Part shown: in pieces, positions 46,479 through 57,271 of the stretch
How the letters are laid out: each line of letters begins with the position of its first letter
How positions within the stretch are numbered: position 1 is the first letter of the stretch
DNA from: Salinisphaera sp. Q1T1-3
Lineage (GTDB): Bacteria; Pseudomonadota; Gammaproteobacteria; Nevskiales; Salinisphaeraceae
Length of the DNA stretch: 64,000 nucleotides
Assembly: GCF_003602005.1 (NCBI RefSeq)
Contig: NZ_QZWD01000001.1
Location: forward strand, 425,869 to 489,868
Reading direction: 5' to 3'
Notes under the pieces: generated by a model
Told to the model about the DNA's origin: nothing
The model's database searches: none
Seen by the model: the letters and a program-made list of their open reading frames with translations, nothing else
Made by a program: the position numbers and the translations under genes

Positions 46479-49400
46479 ATGAAACGTATTCTGGTGAACG
46501 CCACCCAGCCCGAAGAGCTGCGCGTGGCTATTGTCGATGGGCAGAAACTGCATGATCTGGACATCGAAGTCGGCTCTCGGGAGCAACGCAAGGCCAACGT
46601 CTACAAGGGGCGCGTAACCCGCGTCGAACCCTCGCTGGAAGCCGCCTTCATCGACTACGGCGGCAACCGACACGGCTTCTTGCCGCTCAAGGAGGTCGCC
46701 AAGTCCTATCTGAGCAAGGGCAAGGACGGCAACGACAAGCCGACGCTGGCCGAGGGCGAGGAAGTCATCGTCCAGGTCGAAAAGGAAGAGCGCGGCAACA
46801 AGGGCGCGGCCCTGACCACCTACGTCAGCCTCGCCGGGCGCTATCTGGTGCTCATGCCGAACAATCCCAAGGCCGGCGGCGTATCGCGCCGTATCGAGGG
46901 CGAGGAACGCAACGAACTGCGGGAAGCCCTGAATCAGGTCCAGGTGCCCAACGGCATGGGCGTGATCGTGCGTACGGCCGGCGTCGGCCGCGGTGCCGAG
47001 GAACTCCAGTGGGATCTGGACTACCTCGTCAACGTCTGGAGCGCGATCAACGAAGCCGCCGACGACCGCAAGGCGCCGTTCCTCGTTTATCAGGAATCCA
47101 ACGTCATCATCCGCGCGCTGCGCGACTATCTTCGGGATGACATCGGCGAAGTCCTGATCGACCAGCCGGATATCTACGAGACCGGTCAGGATTTCATGAA
47201 GCAGGTCATGCCCAATGCCCTGCACAAGCTCAAGCAATACACCGACGCGACCCCGCTGTTCTCGCGCTTCCAGGTCGAGTCCCAGATCGAGTCCGCCTTC
47301 GAGCGCGAAGTCACCCTGCCCTCCGGCGGGTCGATCGTCATCGACCACACCGAGGCGATGACCTCCATCGATATCAACTCCGCCCGCGCGACCAAGGGCG
47401 GCGGCATCGAGGAGACCGCCTTCAACACGAACCTCGAAGCCGCCGAAGAGATTGCGCGTCAGCTACGCATTCGCGATCTCGGCGGCCTGGTGGTGATCGA
47501 CTTCATCGACATGGAGAGCTCGAAGAACCAGCGCGAGGTCGAGAACCGGCTCAAGCATGCCGCCAAGTCCGACCGTGCACGGGTGCAGATCGGCCGTATC
47601 TCGCGTTTCGGCCTGCTCGAGATGTCGCGCCAACGGCTCAAGCCGAGCCTGTCGGAATATTCCAGCCAGGTCTGCCCGCGTTGCCTGGGCCGCGGCTCCA
47701 TCCGCAGCGTCGAATCGCTGTCGCTGTCCATCCTGCGTCTGCTGGAGGAAGAAGCGATGAAGCCGGGCACCGGCCGCGTGATCGTGCAGCTGCCGGTGCC
47801 GGTTGCCAGCTTCCTGCTCAACGAGAAACGAGCCGATCTGGAAAGCGTGGAGAATCGGGCCAAGACCCGCGTCACGCTGGTGCCCAACACACATCTCGAT
47901 ACGCCGCATTACGAGATCAAGCGGGTACGCGCCGACCAGCTCGAGGAAGAGGACAACGACGCGGCGAGTCATCGCATCGACACCCACGTCGATATCGAGA
48001 AACCCGCCGAGCCGGATCATGACACGGTACGCGCCAAGCGCGAGGAACCCGCGGTCAAACGGGTCGCCCGACCGGAGGCGCCGAGCGTCGAGAGCAAGCC
48101 GGCGGAAGCCCCGGCCACCAGCCCCACGGCCGGGCAGATGAACAATCCGCCGACCCCGTGGCAACAGCTCTGGGACGCGTTGCGACGCATTTTCGGCGGC
48201 GAAGCCGATTTCGGCGCCCAGCCGGCTGCCCTGCCGCATCATCAGCCCGAGGCCACGCCGAACCCGACGCAGCAGCCCAGCGCGCGCGCCGATGCCCCCG
48301 AGACACAGGCCAGACCGGCCGACAAGCAACCGGCGACCGAGGACAATCGCGACAGCGACGACGGTAACGACAACGGCGGCAACGGTAACCGGCGCAACAA
48401 CAACGGCCGGCGCGGCGGACGTCGCCGCGGTGGCCGCGGCCGCAATCGTCGTCAGAACGACAACGCCGACAATGCCAATAACGGCGACAAGGACGACAAC
48501 GCCGACAATCAACAGAAAAAGGACGACGAGTCCACGAAGGCCGGCGGCGACGGCAATTCGCAGTCGCAGAATGCCTCGAAGAACCGCGGGCAAGGCAACG
48601 CCAACAAGCCGAACAAGCCGGCAAACAACGACAAGTCGCAGGGGCAGCCGCCGGCCAATGGCGACGGCGACAAGACCGCATCGAACGAGCCCGAGTCCGA
48701 ACCGGAAGCCGATATCATCGCGCCGGCCGACACGCTCGACGAGAAGTCGCGAGCGCAGCACAACATCGAGAAAGCCTCGGCGCGTCTGTCGGCACAGCAG
48801 AACAACCGGACACGCCCCGCGGCGCCGCCGACAGGCGATGATCAACCCGGCACATCTCAGGACGATCAGACATCGACGCCGACGGATGCATCCGACGTCT
48901 CGGGCGCACCTCCCGCCGACGACAACAGCGACGAGCCGAAACGCAATCGGCGCCGTCGGCGCGGCGGTCGGAACCGGCGCCCGCAAACCGGTGATGAAAA
49001 CGCCGAGCCGAGCGCGGACGAGGCCACCGATGCGGACCGGGCGACGGCCGATGGCACTGCCGAGCACGACACAGCGCTGTCCCCTGACCACGATGACGTC
49101 GAAACGGATGCCGCAGCCGATACGGACGACGAGTCGACTGACACCACCGCGAACGATGAATCGCAGCCCGGTGCCACGCCGCCGGTCACCGACGACACGC
49201 CCTGGTCAGCGGTTGCCGCCAGCGACAAGGCGCGTGCCGCGTCCGAGGCACTGAGCGCGCGCCCGGATACCGAAAATGCCGCGGAAGGCGCTGCCGAATC
49301 GGGCGCGCAAACCGCCCCGGCCGCAGATCCCGATGTAAGCGACGATGCAACGTCCGGCACGGCGGAACCAACCGAGTCGACGCCGAAGAAGACGAAACCG

Positions 49401-50000
49401 AAGCGGCCGCGGCGACGCAAGAAACCGGCCGCCAGCGCATCGGAATCGAGCCCGGTCGAAAACGATACGAACGCCGGAACCCAGGCCGACACAGGCCCGG
49501 TTGCCGGCACCGACCAGCCTGCCGAAGCCACATCGACCGCCGAGACAGCGACCGTCGATGCGTTCTCGCCACCGGCCGACGACGAGACCGACGTCTCGAA
49601 TTCGCCCGCGGCCACCTCCGAGCAGGCGAGCGCATCGGAACCCGGGCTGGTCCAGGTCGAGACCCGGTCCAACCCGGCGCCGTCCGCTGACGAAGCGGCG
49701 ACGACCGTGAACGATCAACCCGAGACGCCGCCCGCCGAGCGGCAGACCGATACCACGGCCGAGCAGCCGGCCGAGCAGCCCGCGAAACCGGCACCGCGGC
49801 GGCGCCGGCGCAAGCCGCGCAACACGACGGCGCCAGCGGACGAAGCCCCGTCGACGACAAGTGCGGACGGCGCCTCGGACGAATCGACGACGGCCGCGTC
49901 GACAAGCGATGCCGCGTCATCGACCCGCGAGGACGGCTCAAGCGAAACCGGCTCAAAAAGCGCCAACGAGCGTTCCGAAGACGACGACCGCCAGGTCTGA
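46479..50000 (+). CDS. rne: Ribonuclease E with very long low-complexity C-terminal region
   Basis: RNase E starts mRNA decay and processes rRNA and tRNA as the degradosome scaffold. The 1173 residues open with [20 protein letters not shown], an S1 domain (about 36-120), the catalytic DNase I-like domain with [12 protein letters not shown] and [20 protein letters not shown], and the zinc-link [12 protein letters not shown]. From about residue 520 the chain is disordered. It alternates acidic Ala/Asp/Thr-rich tracts with Arg-rich patches ([26 protein letters not shown]), likely RNA-binding sites. The start is ATG 46479; the upstream frame is leader. Confidence 0.95.
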   Translation: MKRILVNATQPEELRVAIVDGQKLHDLDIEVGSREQRKANVYKGRVTRVEPSLEAAFIDYGGNRHGFLPLKEVAKSYLSKGKDGNDKPTLAEGEEVIVQVEKEERGNKGAALTTYVSLAGRYLVLMPNNPKAGGVSRRIEGEERNELREALNQVQVPNGMGVIVRTAGVGRGAEELQWDLDYLVNVWSAINEAADDRKAPFLVYQESNVIIRALRDYLRDDIGEVLIDQPDIYETGQDFMKQVMPNALHKLKQYTDATPLFSRFQVESQIESAFEREVTLPSGGSIVIDHTEAMTSIDINSARATKGGGIEETAFNTNLEAAEEIARQLRIRDLGGLVVIDFIDMESSKNQREVENRLKHAAKSDRARVQIGRISRFGLLEMSRQRLKPSLSEYSSQVCPRCLGRGSIRSVESLSLSILRLLEEEAMKPGTGRVIVQLPVPVASFLLNEKRADLESVENRAKTRVTLVPNTHLDTPHYEIKRVRADQLEEEDNDAASHRIDTHVDIEKPAEPDHDTVRAKREEPAVKRVARPEAPSVESKPAEAPATSPTAGQMNNPPTPWQQLWDALRRIFGGEADFGAQPAALPHHQPEATPNPTQQPSARADAPETQARPADKQPATEDNRDSDDGNDNGGNGNRRNNNGRRGGRRRGGRGRNRRQNDNADNANNGDKDDNADNQQKKDDESTKAGGDGNSQSQNASKNRGQGNANKPNKPANNDKSQGQPPANGDGDKTASNEPESEPEADIIAPADTLDEKSRAQHNIEKASARLSAQQNNRTRPAAPPTGDDQPGTSQDDQTSTPTDASDVSGAPPADDNSDEPKRNRRRRRGGRNRRPQTGDENAEPSADEATDADRATADGTAEHDTALSPDHDDVETDAAADTDDESTDTTANDESQPGATPPVTDDTPWSAVAASDKARAASEALSARPDTENAAEGAAESGAQTAPAADPDVSDDATSGTAEPTESTPKKTKPKRPRRRKKPAASASESSPVENDTNAGTQADTGPVAGTDQPAEATSTAETATVDAFSPPADDETDVSNSPAATSEQASASEPGLVQVETRSNPAPSADEAATTVNDQPETPPAERQTDTTAEQPAEQPAKPAPRRRRRKPRNTTAPADEAPSTTSADGASDESTTAASTSDAASSTREDGSSETGSKSANERSEDDDRQV

Positions 50001-50010
50001 TCGCCCAGGC

Positions 50011-50040
50011 CACCCGCACCGCTGACTGGCGGTGCGGGTG
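50011..50040 (+). terminator. Hairpin after rne
   Basis: CACCCGCACCGC / GCGGTGCGGGTG is a perfect 12-bp stem with a TGACTG loop, 10 bp after the rne stop. No T run follows, so it may protect the 3' end rather than terminate alone. Confidence 0.55.
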
Positions 50041-50717
50041 CGGCATCAGCCGACCGACCCTCGACATCGGCGGACCGCCGATGTCCTCTGTCGTGTTTCG
50101 CACCCGAGCCGCGGGCAGGAGAAGTGGGCCGTCGTGCCCTGCAATATCTGATATCGCCGCGGATACCACGGCACGAATCCCTCACCGGGCGACAGAACGC
50201 CTCGCGTGGCCCTCGCCGCTCCCCTGCCATACTTGGCTATCTCACCAGCCTGATGCCATCTCCCGGCGCGCTCGACCGGCCACGGCCATCCAGCCTAATG
50301 GGAATACAGCGCTGCGCGTTCGTGCGGCTGCTGCCTTGTCGAAAGACCGCCGGCCCCACCGCCGTCACCGTCACGAAACGCGCCTTGCCCTTTTTGCGTC
50401 AAGCGAATGGCAATCGCGGCGTTGCGCTCCAGAACTTCGTCGGGCAAGACACGAGAAAAGACACTGGGCGAACCGGATGAACGAGCAACGCCGCCCGGCG
50501 GATGCCTCGGTGCTATCCTCGGTCCGCTGGGCTTTGTCGCGCCTCCAGGCCGGCCGCAGCCATATAACGTCGTCAGTCGTGCTCACGGTGTCCCAGTGAC
50601 GGCCGTTCGTGCCTGCGCAATCCGGCATCGCGGACCAGGCCGGCTGTCGATCTCGGCGCGGGATGCCTGGTGGTCGGCATTGCCCGTGGCGCAGCGCCGA
50701 ACCGGTTGGTCTCCGGG
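50041..50717. other. Gene-free stretch between rne and the phosphatase gene
   Basis: About 680 bp between two convergent genes. No supported gene or RNA is seen. Pieces such as GCAATCCGGC near 50617 and GGGCAAGACACG near 50440 loosely recall the dispersed repeat of 19338 and 28466, so it may contain an old copy, but this is weak. Confidence 0.4.
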
Positions 50718-51218
50718 TCAGTCGAGCCGCTTTTGCAATGTCTCGACCAGGCCATCGACACAGGCCTCGACCATGTCGAGCACCCGGTCGAACCCGTCAT
50801 CGCCGCCGTAGTACGGATCCCCGACGGGTTCACCGACATGGGCCGAACTGAAATCGCCGAGCATATGGATCTTCGCACGGCGCGCGGCATCGGCCCCGGC
50901 CAGATCCATCAGATCCGCGTGGTTCATGTCGTCCATGGCGATCACGTAATCGAACCGATCCAGATCCGCCGCGCTGACCTGACGGGCACGGAGGTCGCCG
51001 AGGTCATAGCCCCGCTCGGCTGCGGCGGCGACAGCGCGCCGATCCGGCGGCTTGCCAACGTACCAGTGGCCGGTGCCGGCAGAGTCCAGCTGCACGCGTT
51101 CGGCCAGTCCGGCGCGATGCAGGCGGTCGCGCAGCACGCCTTCGGCCGTCGGCGAACGACAGATATTGCCCAGGCAGACCATGAGCACGCTGAGTCGGTT
51201 CGTCTGTGCGTTCGTCAT
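50718..51218 (-). CDS. Low-molecular-weight protein-tyrosine phosphatase
   Basis: The 166 residues start with the P-loop MVCLGNICRSPTAEG (C-x5-R-S), and the general acid lies in VGDPYYGGDDGF. Bacterial members dephosphorylate tyrosine kinases of polysaccharide export or other proteins; no kinase is nearby, so the target is unknown. It overlaps kdsB by four bases, an arrangement also known in Pseudomonas (kdsB followed by ptpA). Confidence 0.92.
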   Translation of the reverse strand: MTNAQTNRLSVLMVCLGNICRSPTAEGVLRDRLHRAGLAERVQLDSAGTGHWYVGKPPDRRAVAAAAERGYDLGDLRARQVSAADLDRFDYVIAMDDMNHADLMDLAGADAARRAKIHMLGDFSSAHVGEPVGDPYYGGDDGFDRVLDMVEACVDGLVETLQKRLD

Positions 51219-51955
51219 TGGTTGTTCATCCTTTCTTCGACAATCAGCAGATCGGCCGGCGTGTCCACGCCCGGCCCCGGCAGTGCCGTGGCCTCCACGA
51301 CCGCGATCTTCATCCCGAGCTCGAGCGCCCGAAGCTGTTCGAGTGATTCATGGGCTTCGAGATGGCCGGTCTCAGCGGCCGCGAACCGTCGCAACGCAGC
51401 CACGCGGTAGGCATAGATCCCGAGATGACGGCGCCCGCGCGAGAAATCCGCGTTGGCCGAATCGCGGTGAAACGGGATCGACGCGCGAGAGAAATACAGC
51501 GCGCGGCCGCCGGCGGCCACCACCTTGACGACGTTGGGATTGGCCCATTCATCGGCATCGACGATCGGCGTGCCGGCCGTGGCCATATCCGCCTCCGGGT
51601 CGGCGAGCAATGCCTCGGCCACCTGGTCGATCAGTGCCGGCGGCATCATGGGCTCGTCGCCCTGGACGTTGAGGACGACGGCCTCGGGCGGCCAGGCCGT
51701 CCCGGCCACCGCCTCGGCGATACGGTCGCTGCCGCAGACATGATCGGCGCCGGTCATCAAGGTCTTTGCCCCGGCGGCCTCGGCGGCCGCGGCCACGTCG
51801 GGCGAATCGGTGGCCACCCAGACCGACGCGGCCCGGCTGGCCAGGGCCGCTCGACAGACGTGGGCGATCATCGGCACGCCGGCGATCGGTCGCAGGACCT
51901 TGCCCGGCAGGCGCGTGCTGTCCAGGCGCGCGGGAATGACGACGTGGAAACTCAT
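51215..51955 (-). CDS. kdsB: 3-deoxy-manno-octulosonate cytidylyltransferase
   Basis: KdsB activates Kdo as CMP-Kdo for transfer to lipid A. The 246 residues show FHVVIPARLDSTRLPGKVLR, the core region VLNVQGDEPMMPPALIDQVA and GIYAYRVAALRRFAA. Start at 51955 overlaps the lpxK stop (ATGA), placing it in the msbA-lpxK-kdsB-ptp run. Length is normal. Confidence 0.96.
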   Translation of the reverse strand: MSFHVVIPARLDSTRLPGKVLRPIAGVPMIAHVCRAALASRAASVWVATDSPDVAAAAEAAGAKTLMTGADHVCGSDRIAEAVAGTAWPPEAVVLNVQGDEPMMPPALIDQVAEALLADPEADMATAGTPIVDADEWANPNVVKVVAAGGRALYFSRASIPFHRDSANADFSRGRRHLGIYAYRVAALRRFAAAETGHLEAHESLEQLRALELGMKIAVVEATALPGPGVDTPADLLIVEERMNNQ

Positions 51956-52977
51956 ACGGACGGTGACTCCGGTTGGGCAGTGGTCTCGGCGCCGACCAGG
52001 CGCCGCAGCAGTTGATCGATACGCTGGGCGGCCTCATCGGCCATCACGACGCGCGCCCGCACCGCCCACACGTTCGAGCCGGCAAAACGCCGGCATTTGA
52101 CAGCGTCTTTTTCGGTCATCAGCACGGCATGCTCGTCGCCGAAATCCAGATCCCGCGCCACGAAGGCGTGATGGTCGGCAAAGGGATGCGCCTCGACCGC
52201 GATGCCGGCCGCTTCCAGTGCCGTGAAAAACCGCCCCGGATCGCCGATGCCCGCGACCGCATGCACGGTGCGGCCGGCAAAGGCGTCGAGCGCCTGTCGT
52301 TGCCCGGTGACGAGATTCTCGGCCGTATCGACAACCAGCGAGAAATCCCCGCTCACGCCGTTGACCAGTTCCAGCGCCACGTCGCGCAGACGCGAACGGG
52401 GCTCCCGGAGCGGGCCAGCCGGCAACAACCAGCCGTTGCCGTACCCGCGACGGGCTTCGACGACGGCGATCTCGGCATCCCGGCCGAGCGGATAATGCTG
52501 CAGGCCATCATCGGCGATGATGAGATCGAGCGCCGACACCGAATCGCAAAGCTGACGCGCCGCCCGCGCCCGTACCGGATCGACGACGACCGGCACCCCG
52601 GTGCGCTCGACGATCAGCAGCGGTTCGTCTCCGGCCGCCTGGGGCGACGTCTCGATGCCGACCGCCAGCGGGTAGTCTCGCGCACGCCCGCCGTAGCCGC
52701 GCGACACGACACCGACACGAATCCCGAGCGCCTGCGCACGTTCGATGATGGCCATGACCAGCGGGGTCTTGCCGGTCCCGCCGACACTGATATTACCCAC
52801 CACCAGAACCGGGCGATCGGCACGATAGTTCTCGCGCAGACCACTGCGATAAATGAGTCGCCGCACGCCGACCACGGCGCCGAAGATCACGCTGAGCGGC
52901 ACCAGCAGCGGATTCGGCCGCGGCCGATACCAGCTACGCTCGATCGCCTGCACGAGGCGCCTGCGCAAGGCACTCAC
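51952..52977 (-). CDS. lpxK: Tetraacyldisaccharide 4'-kinase
   Basis: LpxK phosphorylates the 4' position of tetraacyl-disaccharide to give lipid IVA at the inner membrane. The 341 residues have an N-terminal membrane helix (PLLVPLSVIFGAVVGVRRLI), Walker A VGNISVGGTGKTPLV, and DLIIADDGLQHYPLGRDAEI, the family signature. GTG 52977 is the likely start; the open frame continues into msbA as shadow. It lies directly after msbA. Confidence 0.93.
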   Translation of the reverse strand: MSALRRRLVQAIERSWYRPRPNPLLVPLSVIFGAVVGVRRLIYRSGLRENYRADRPVLVVGNISVGGTGKTPLVMAIIERAQALGIRVGVVSRGYGGRARDYPLAVGIETSPQAAGDEPLLIVERTGVPVVVDPVRARAARQLCDSVSALDLIIADDGLQHYPLGRDAEIAVVEARRGYGNGWLLPAGPLREPRSRLRDVALELVNGVSGDFSLVVDTAENLVTGQRQALDAFAGRTVHAVAGIGDPGRFFTALEAAGIAVEAHPFADHHAFVARDLDFGDEHAVLMTEKDAVKCRRFAGSNVWAVRARVVMADEAAQRIDQLLRRLVGAETTAQPESPSV

Positions 52978-53029
52978 CGACCTGTCCCGCGGGGGACAGC
53001 GACCGCCGCGCTGCCCGACGGCTGTGTGT

Positions 53030-54799
53030 TCATGCGCGGCCGGGCTCGGCGAACTGGATATCGTGCAGGCTGCGATAGTGGCCCGTGCCGGCCATGAGCG
53101 CCTCGTGCGAGCCCTGCTCCACCACGGCGCCGTCATGCATCACCACGATGTGATCGGCGTCCTGAATCGTGGACAGCCGGTGTGCGATCACCAGCGTCGT
53201 GCGGTTGCGCATCAGGTTGTCCAGACCCTGCTGGATCGCCCGCTCGGACTCCGTGTCCAGCGCGGATGTCGCCTCGTCGAGGATGAGAATCGGCGCGTCC
53301 TTGAGCAATGCCCGGGCGATAGCGATACGCTGGCGTTGCCCGCCGGAGAGCATGATGCCGTTCTGGCCGACCACGGTATCGTAACCGTTGGGCAACGATT
53401 CGATGAAATCCGCGGCATAGGCACGCCGCGCGGCATCCTCGACGGTGGCACGATCCACGTCGGCCAGCGCGCCGTAGGCGATATTGCCGGCAATCGTGTC
53501 GTTGAACAGCACCACGTTCTGATCCACGAGGCTGATCTGGCGGCGCAGATCGGCCAGCGCATAGTCGCCCAGGGCCTGGCCGTCCAGCGTGATGCGGCCG
53601 CGGTCGTAATCGTAGAAACGCGGCAGAAGCGACAACAACGTGGACTTGCCGCTGCCGGACCGCCCGACGAAGGCCACGGTCTGGCCCGGCGTCACGTTGA
53701 AGTGGATGTCACGCAGCACGTTCTGGTCGCCGCCGGGATAACGGAACCACACGCCCTCGACCGCGATGCGGCCAGTCGAACGGGCAATCGTGCGCTGACC
53801 GGTGTCCGGCTCGCCCGGCTCGTCGATCAACTCGAAGATCGCACCGGCCGCCGCCATGCCGGCCTGGATCGTTGCATTGACGCCGGTCAGGCGCTTGATC
53901 GGGCCCATCATGCCCATCATGGCGCCGAAGAAGGTCGCCAGATCACCAGGCGTCATCACCCCACCGCCGGTGTTGCGTACGGCAATGCTCACCACGAACG
54001 CGATCGCGATCGCGGCGATGAACTGTATGACCGGCACGCTGGCTGCGCTGGTAGTGGCCTTGCGCATCGCCATGCGCTGGTTGCGGTCGTTCACGCGGCG
54101 GAAGGCCTCGCGCTCGTGCGATTCCCCGCCAAACACCTTGACCACGCGCTGCCCGATGAGGACTTCCTCGCTGATGTGCGTGATATCGCCCATCGATTGC
54201 TGGATGCTCACGCTATAGCGCCGGAACCGCTTGGACACGCGGTTGACCACCATCGCGATGATCGGCCCCACGACGAGCGTGATCAGCGCCAACGACCAGT
54301 TCACCCAGAACATGAGCAGCGTGAAACCGACCACGCGCAGCGTGTCCTGCACCACGATGGTGATCGCGCTCGTGGCCGCGCCCGAGATCTGGCTCGTGTA
54401 GTAGGTGAGCATCGCGGTCGTGCGGCCGGTCGTGTTGCGGTCGAAATAACTCGCCGGCAAACGCAGGAACTTGTCGAAGACATCGGCCCGCACGTGGTAG
54501 ACCACGCGATTCGAAACCCAGCTCATGCCGTAGCTCGACACGAAACCGGCCACGCCGCGCGCCATGAACAGCCCCAGCATGAACAGCGGAATCCAGCGGA
54601 TCATCCAGGGATCGCGCTTGACGATCGAGCCGTCCAGCAGCGGTTTGAGGATATAGATCAGCGCCGTATCCGCGCCGGCATAGATGGCCATGCCCAGCCC
54701 GGCGAAACCCAGCCATCCCTTGTACTGCCAGGTATAACCGAGCAGCCGCGGGTAGATGTCCCGGATCGACATATCCGTATGGATCTTCTTCTTGGCCAA
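53030..54799 (-). CDS. msbA: Lipid A export ATP-binding/permease protein MsbA
   Basis: MsbA flips Kdo-lipid A core across the inner membrane as a homodimeric ABC exporter. The 589 residues have six membrane helices (about 25-310) and one nucleotide-binding domain with FVGRSGSGKSTLLSLLPRFY (Walker A), IMLSGGQRQRIAIARALLKD (signature) and PILILDEATSALDTESE (Walker B). The start is TTG 54799 with AGGGAG 8 bases upstream; ATG 54772 lacks a ribosome site. lpxK follows. Confidence 0.95.
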   Translation of the reverse strand: MAKKKIHTDMSIRDIYPRLLGYTWQYKGWLGFAGLGMAIYAGADTALIYILKPLLDGSIVKRDPWMIRWIPLFMLGLFMARGVAGFVSSYGMSWVSNRVVYHVRADVFDKFLRLPASYFDRNTTGRTTAMLTYYTSQISGAATSAITIVVQDTLRVVGFTLLMFWVNWSLALITLVVGPIIAMVVNRVSKRFRRYSVSIQQSMGDITHISEEVLIGQRVVKVFGGESHEREAFRRVNDRNQRMAMRKATTSAASVPVIQFIAAIAIAFVVSIAVRNTGGGVMTPGDLATFFGAMMGMMGPIKRLTGVNATIQAGMAAAGAIFELIDEPGEPDTGQRTIARSTGRIAVEGVWFRYPGGDQNVLRDIHFNVTPGQTVAFVGRSGSGKSTLLSLLPRFYDYDRGRITLDGQALGDYALADLRRQISLVDQNVVLFNDTIAGNIAYGALADVDRATVEDAARRAYAADFIESLPNGYDTVVGQNGIMLSGGQRQRIAIARALLKDAPILILDEATSALDTESERAIQQGLDNLMRNRTTLVIAHRLSTIQDADHIVVMHDGAVVEQGSHEALMAGTGHYRSLHDIQFAEPGRA

Positions 54800-54919
54800 G
54801 CGGCTCGCTCCCTGTGCCGATGCTGGGTCGTCGCAAGGCGGCGCCGGAGCGACCGCCCGGGCTGCCTGCCCGTGCCTGCATGATAAATACGCAGCCCGGA
54901 GACGGCTACCGGCGCCGTC

Positions 54920-57223
54920 CTATGGATCCGGGCGCGGCTGCTGCCAGAATCGGGCATGGCGTACACGCCAGCGCTGAACCGACAACACCCCGTCAGCCGT
55001 CCAGCGCACATCGATGGCGCCCGATACGGCCGTATTGTAGAGCGCGATGTCGTGGCGTCGGTAACGCGCCACCACCACCGGACGTGGAAAATGCCAGCGG
55101 TTGTGCCAGCCGCTGGAGACGATGGCCACCCGCGGCGCGACCGCGGCCAGCAATGCGGGCGACGAAGACGTGGCACTGCCGTGGTGTGGCACCACAAGCA
55201 CATCGCTGGCCAGGCTGTGCGGCACGGCCCGATCCACCATCAATCGCTCGCCCTCGGCCTCGATATCGCCGGTCAGCAGCGCCGATCCGCGAGGCCCGCT
55301 GATACGCAGCACACAGGAACGATTGTTGCGCGCATCCGGCAGGTCGCCCTCGTTCGGCAGCGGCGACCGGATCGCGAAACGCACCCCGTCCCAGCGCCAG
55401 TGCATGCCCGCATGACACGGCGTATCGCTGCCGGCCCCGAGCCGCCGGGCCACCGATAGCGTATCGACAATCGCCGCGGCCCCGCCGATATGGTCCATAT
55501 CGCCGTGGCTGATGAGTAGACGATCCACCGACGTGCGCCCGATGTGTCGCAGATACGGCACCACGATCATACGCCCCGCATCGAAACCGGTCCGATAGGC
55601 CGGCCCGGCATCGAAGACCAGCGTGTGATGCGCGGTACGGACCACGCTGGCCAACCCCTGGCCGACATCCAGCACCGTCAGACGGAAGGCGCCATCGGGG
55701 ATCGGCGCCTGTCCCGGCCGGTAACCGAGCACCAGCGGCAGACACATCAAAACCCCCAGCGTGCGCAGGCGCATCGGCAACGGCAGCGCCAGCCAGCACA
55801 ACCCCGCCATCGCCGCCCCGAGCACCGTCGCGCTGGCCAGCACATGCGATACCGCCACATGGGGCGCCTCGGCCGCCAACGCGAGCAGGTACCATCCCTT
55901 GCCCAGAAGCCAGGCCACCCCGGAGAGCAGCGGCCCGCCCAGCGTCGGCACAACCAGTGCGGCCAGTGCCGTCACCAGCACGGCCGGCACGAACACCACG
56001 CTTGCCGGAATCAGAATGGCATTGATGATCGGCGCGATCACCGAGGCCTGGCCGAAGAACCACAGCGTGACCGGCGTCAGCACGAACATCAGCCCGAGCT
56101 GGAACCCGATCCAGCGTTGCCACCACGCCCCGCGCGCCCCGTTCGCGATCCAGATCAACCAGCCGACCGCCGTGAACGACAGCCAGAACCCGGGGGCCGT
56201 GACCGCCGGCGGGTCCACGAACACCACCAGCAAGGCGGCCCACGCCAGTGCCCGACCGCCGCTGATATCGCGGGCCGTGGCGAGCGCCAACAGCCCCGCC
56301 GCCACCATCACCAGCGCACGCTGCGTCGGCAGCGCCCAGCCGGCCAAGCCGGCATAGGCACAGGCGCCGACGAACGCCGCGATACAGGCAATCCATCGTG
56401 CATGGTAGGCGCTACTTCGCCCGCGCAGCGCGAGCCACCGTGCCAGTCCGAACAACAGGCCGGCGATCAGACCGATGTGCAGGCCCGAGATCGCCACGAG
56501 ATGCGAGGTGCCCGTCGCCCGCAACACGCGCCACTGTGCATCGCTGATGTGCTGGCGCACGCCGAGCGTCAACGCCTCGACGATGCCGCGCATGGGGTTG
56601 CCCGCCAGCGTGGGCGCCAGCCGTGCCAGCGCCGCGGCACGCAGCCGGTCCAGCGTCCACGCCGGCGGCTTATCGCACCGCCCCGCCTCGCGGACATATC
56701 CGGTCGCATCAATGCCCTCGCGCCAGAGCCAGCCCGTGTAATCGAACTCGCCGGGGTTGGCGGAGCCGTGCGGCGTGGAACGCTTGATACGCAGCCGCAG
56801 GCAATCCCCGGGGGCGATCGCCGGCGCATCGCGATACCAGGACAGGCGGATACGCCGCCCGCTTGCGGCCACATCGAAGACGAACCGCGTCCGAAAAGGC
56901 CCCGCTTCCGGCAAACCGCTGACCCGCCCCGTCACCCAGACCCGGCTACCGTCGGCTGTCACGGGCAGCCGCTCGTCCAGACGCGCATGCGCATCGATCA
57001 GCGTCCACGCGGCCACGATCGCGACACCGACCACCAGCCCCCGGCCCGGGAACGGCCGAATCAGGCAGGCCAGCAACACCGGAATCAGCCAGACCGGGCT
57101 AAAAAGCGTGGGCAGAGTGTAGATCCACGTCGCCGCGCCCACGCTGGCCGCCGCCACCACGCGAACATCGGCCAGCAACGCGGCCGGCCCCGCTCCGACG
57201 GCATTCCCGCGATCTCCAGTCAA
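54920..57223 (-). CDS. comEC: DNA internalisation-related competence protein ComEC/Rec2
   Basis: ComEC forms the inner membrane channel for single-stranded DNA during natural transformation. The 767 residues have an N-terminal DUF4131 OB-like region, the central Competence domain with many helices (LVAISGLHIGLIAGLLFGLA) and a C-terminal metallo-beta-lactamase domain (LDVGQGLASVVRTAHHTLVF, LLISHGDMDHIGGAAAIV, VVPHHGSATSSSP). The start is TTG with GGAGGG upstream, and other starts are possible. It lies upstream of msbA, and exbBD, which often lie between, are absent. Confidence 0.93.
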   Translation of the reverse strand: MTGDRGNAVGAGPAALLADVRVVAAASVGAATWIYTLPTLFSPVWLIPVLLACLIRPFPGRGLVVGVAIVAAWTLIDAHARLDERLPVTADGSRVWVTGRVSGLPEAGPFRTRFVFDVAASGRRIRLSWYRDAPAIAPGDCLRLRIKRSTPHGSANPGEFDYTGWLWREGIDATGYVREAGRCDKPPAWTLDRLRAAALARLAPTLAGNPMRGIVEALTLGVRQHISDAQWRVLRATGTSHLVAISGLHIGLIAGLLFGLARWLALRGRSSAYHARWIACIAAFVGACAYAGLAGWALPTQRALVMVAAGLLALATARDISGGRALAWAALLVVFVDPPAVTAPGFWLSFTAVGWLIWIANGARGAWWQRWIGFQLGLMFVLTPVTLWFFGQASVIAPIINAILIPASVVFVPAVLVTALAALVVPTLGGPLLSGVAWLLGKGWYLLALAAEAPHVAVSHVLASATVLGAAMAGLCWLALPLPMRLRTLGVLMCLPLVLGYRPGQAPIPDGAFRLTVLDVGQGLASVVRTAHHTLVFDAGPAYRTGFDAGRMIVVPYLRHIGRTSVDRLLISHGDMDHIGGAAAIVDTLSVARRLGAGSDTPCHAGMHWRWDGVRFAIRSPLPNEGDLPDARNNRSCVLRISGPRGSALLTGDIEAEGERLMVDRAVPHSLASDVLVVPHHGSATSSSPALLAAVAPRVAIVSSGWHNRWHFPRPVVVARYRRHDIALYNTAVSGAIDVRWTADGVLSVQRWRVRHARFWQQPRPDP

Positions 57224-57271
57224 AGCGCCCTCCCCGCCGACAGACGCCCCATCGCCTGTCCTGGAAACAGC

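Noticed and set aside
48000..50000. DNA repeat array in the 3' half of rne
   Set aside because: The low complexity is at the protein level (disordered acidic and Arg-rich tracts) without regular DNA units.
52853..54883. 676-residue open frame opposite msbA
   Set aside because: It lies wholly antisense to msbA and shows no family motif, so it is a shadow of GC-rich codons.
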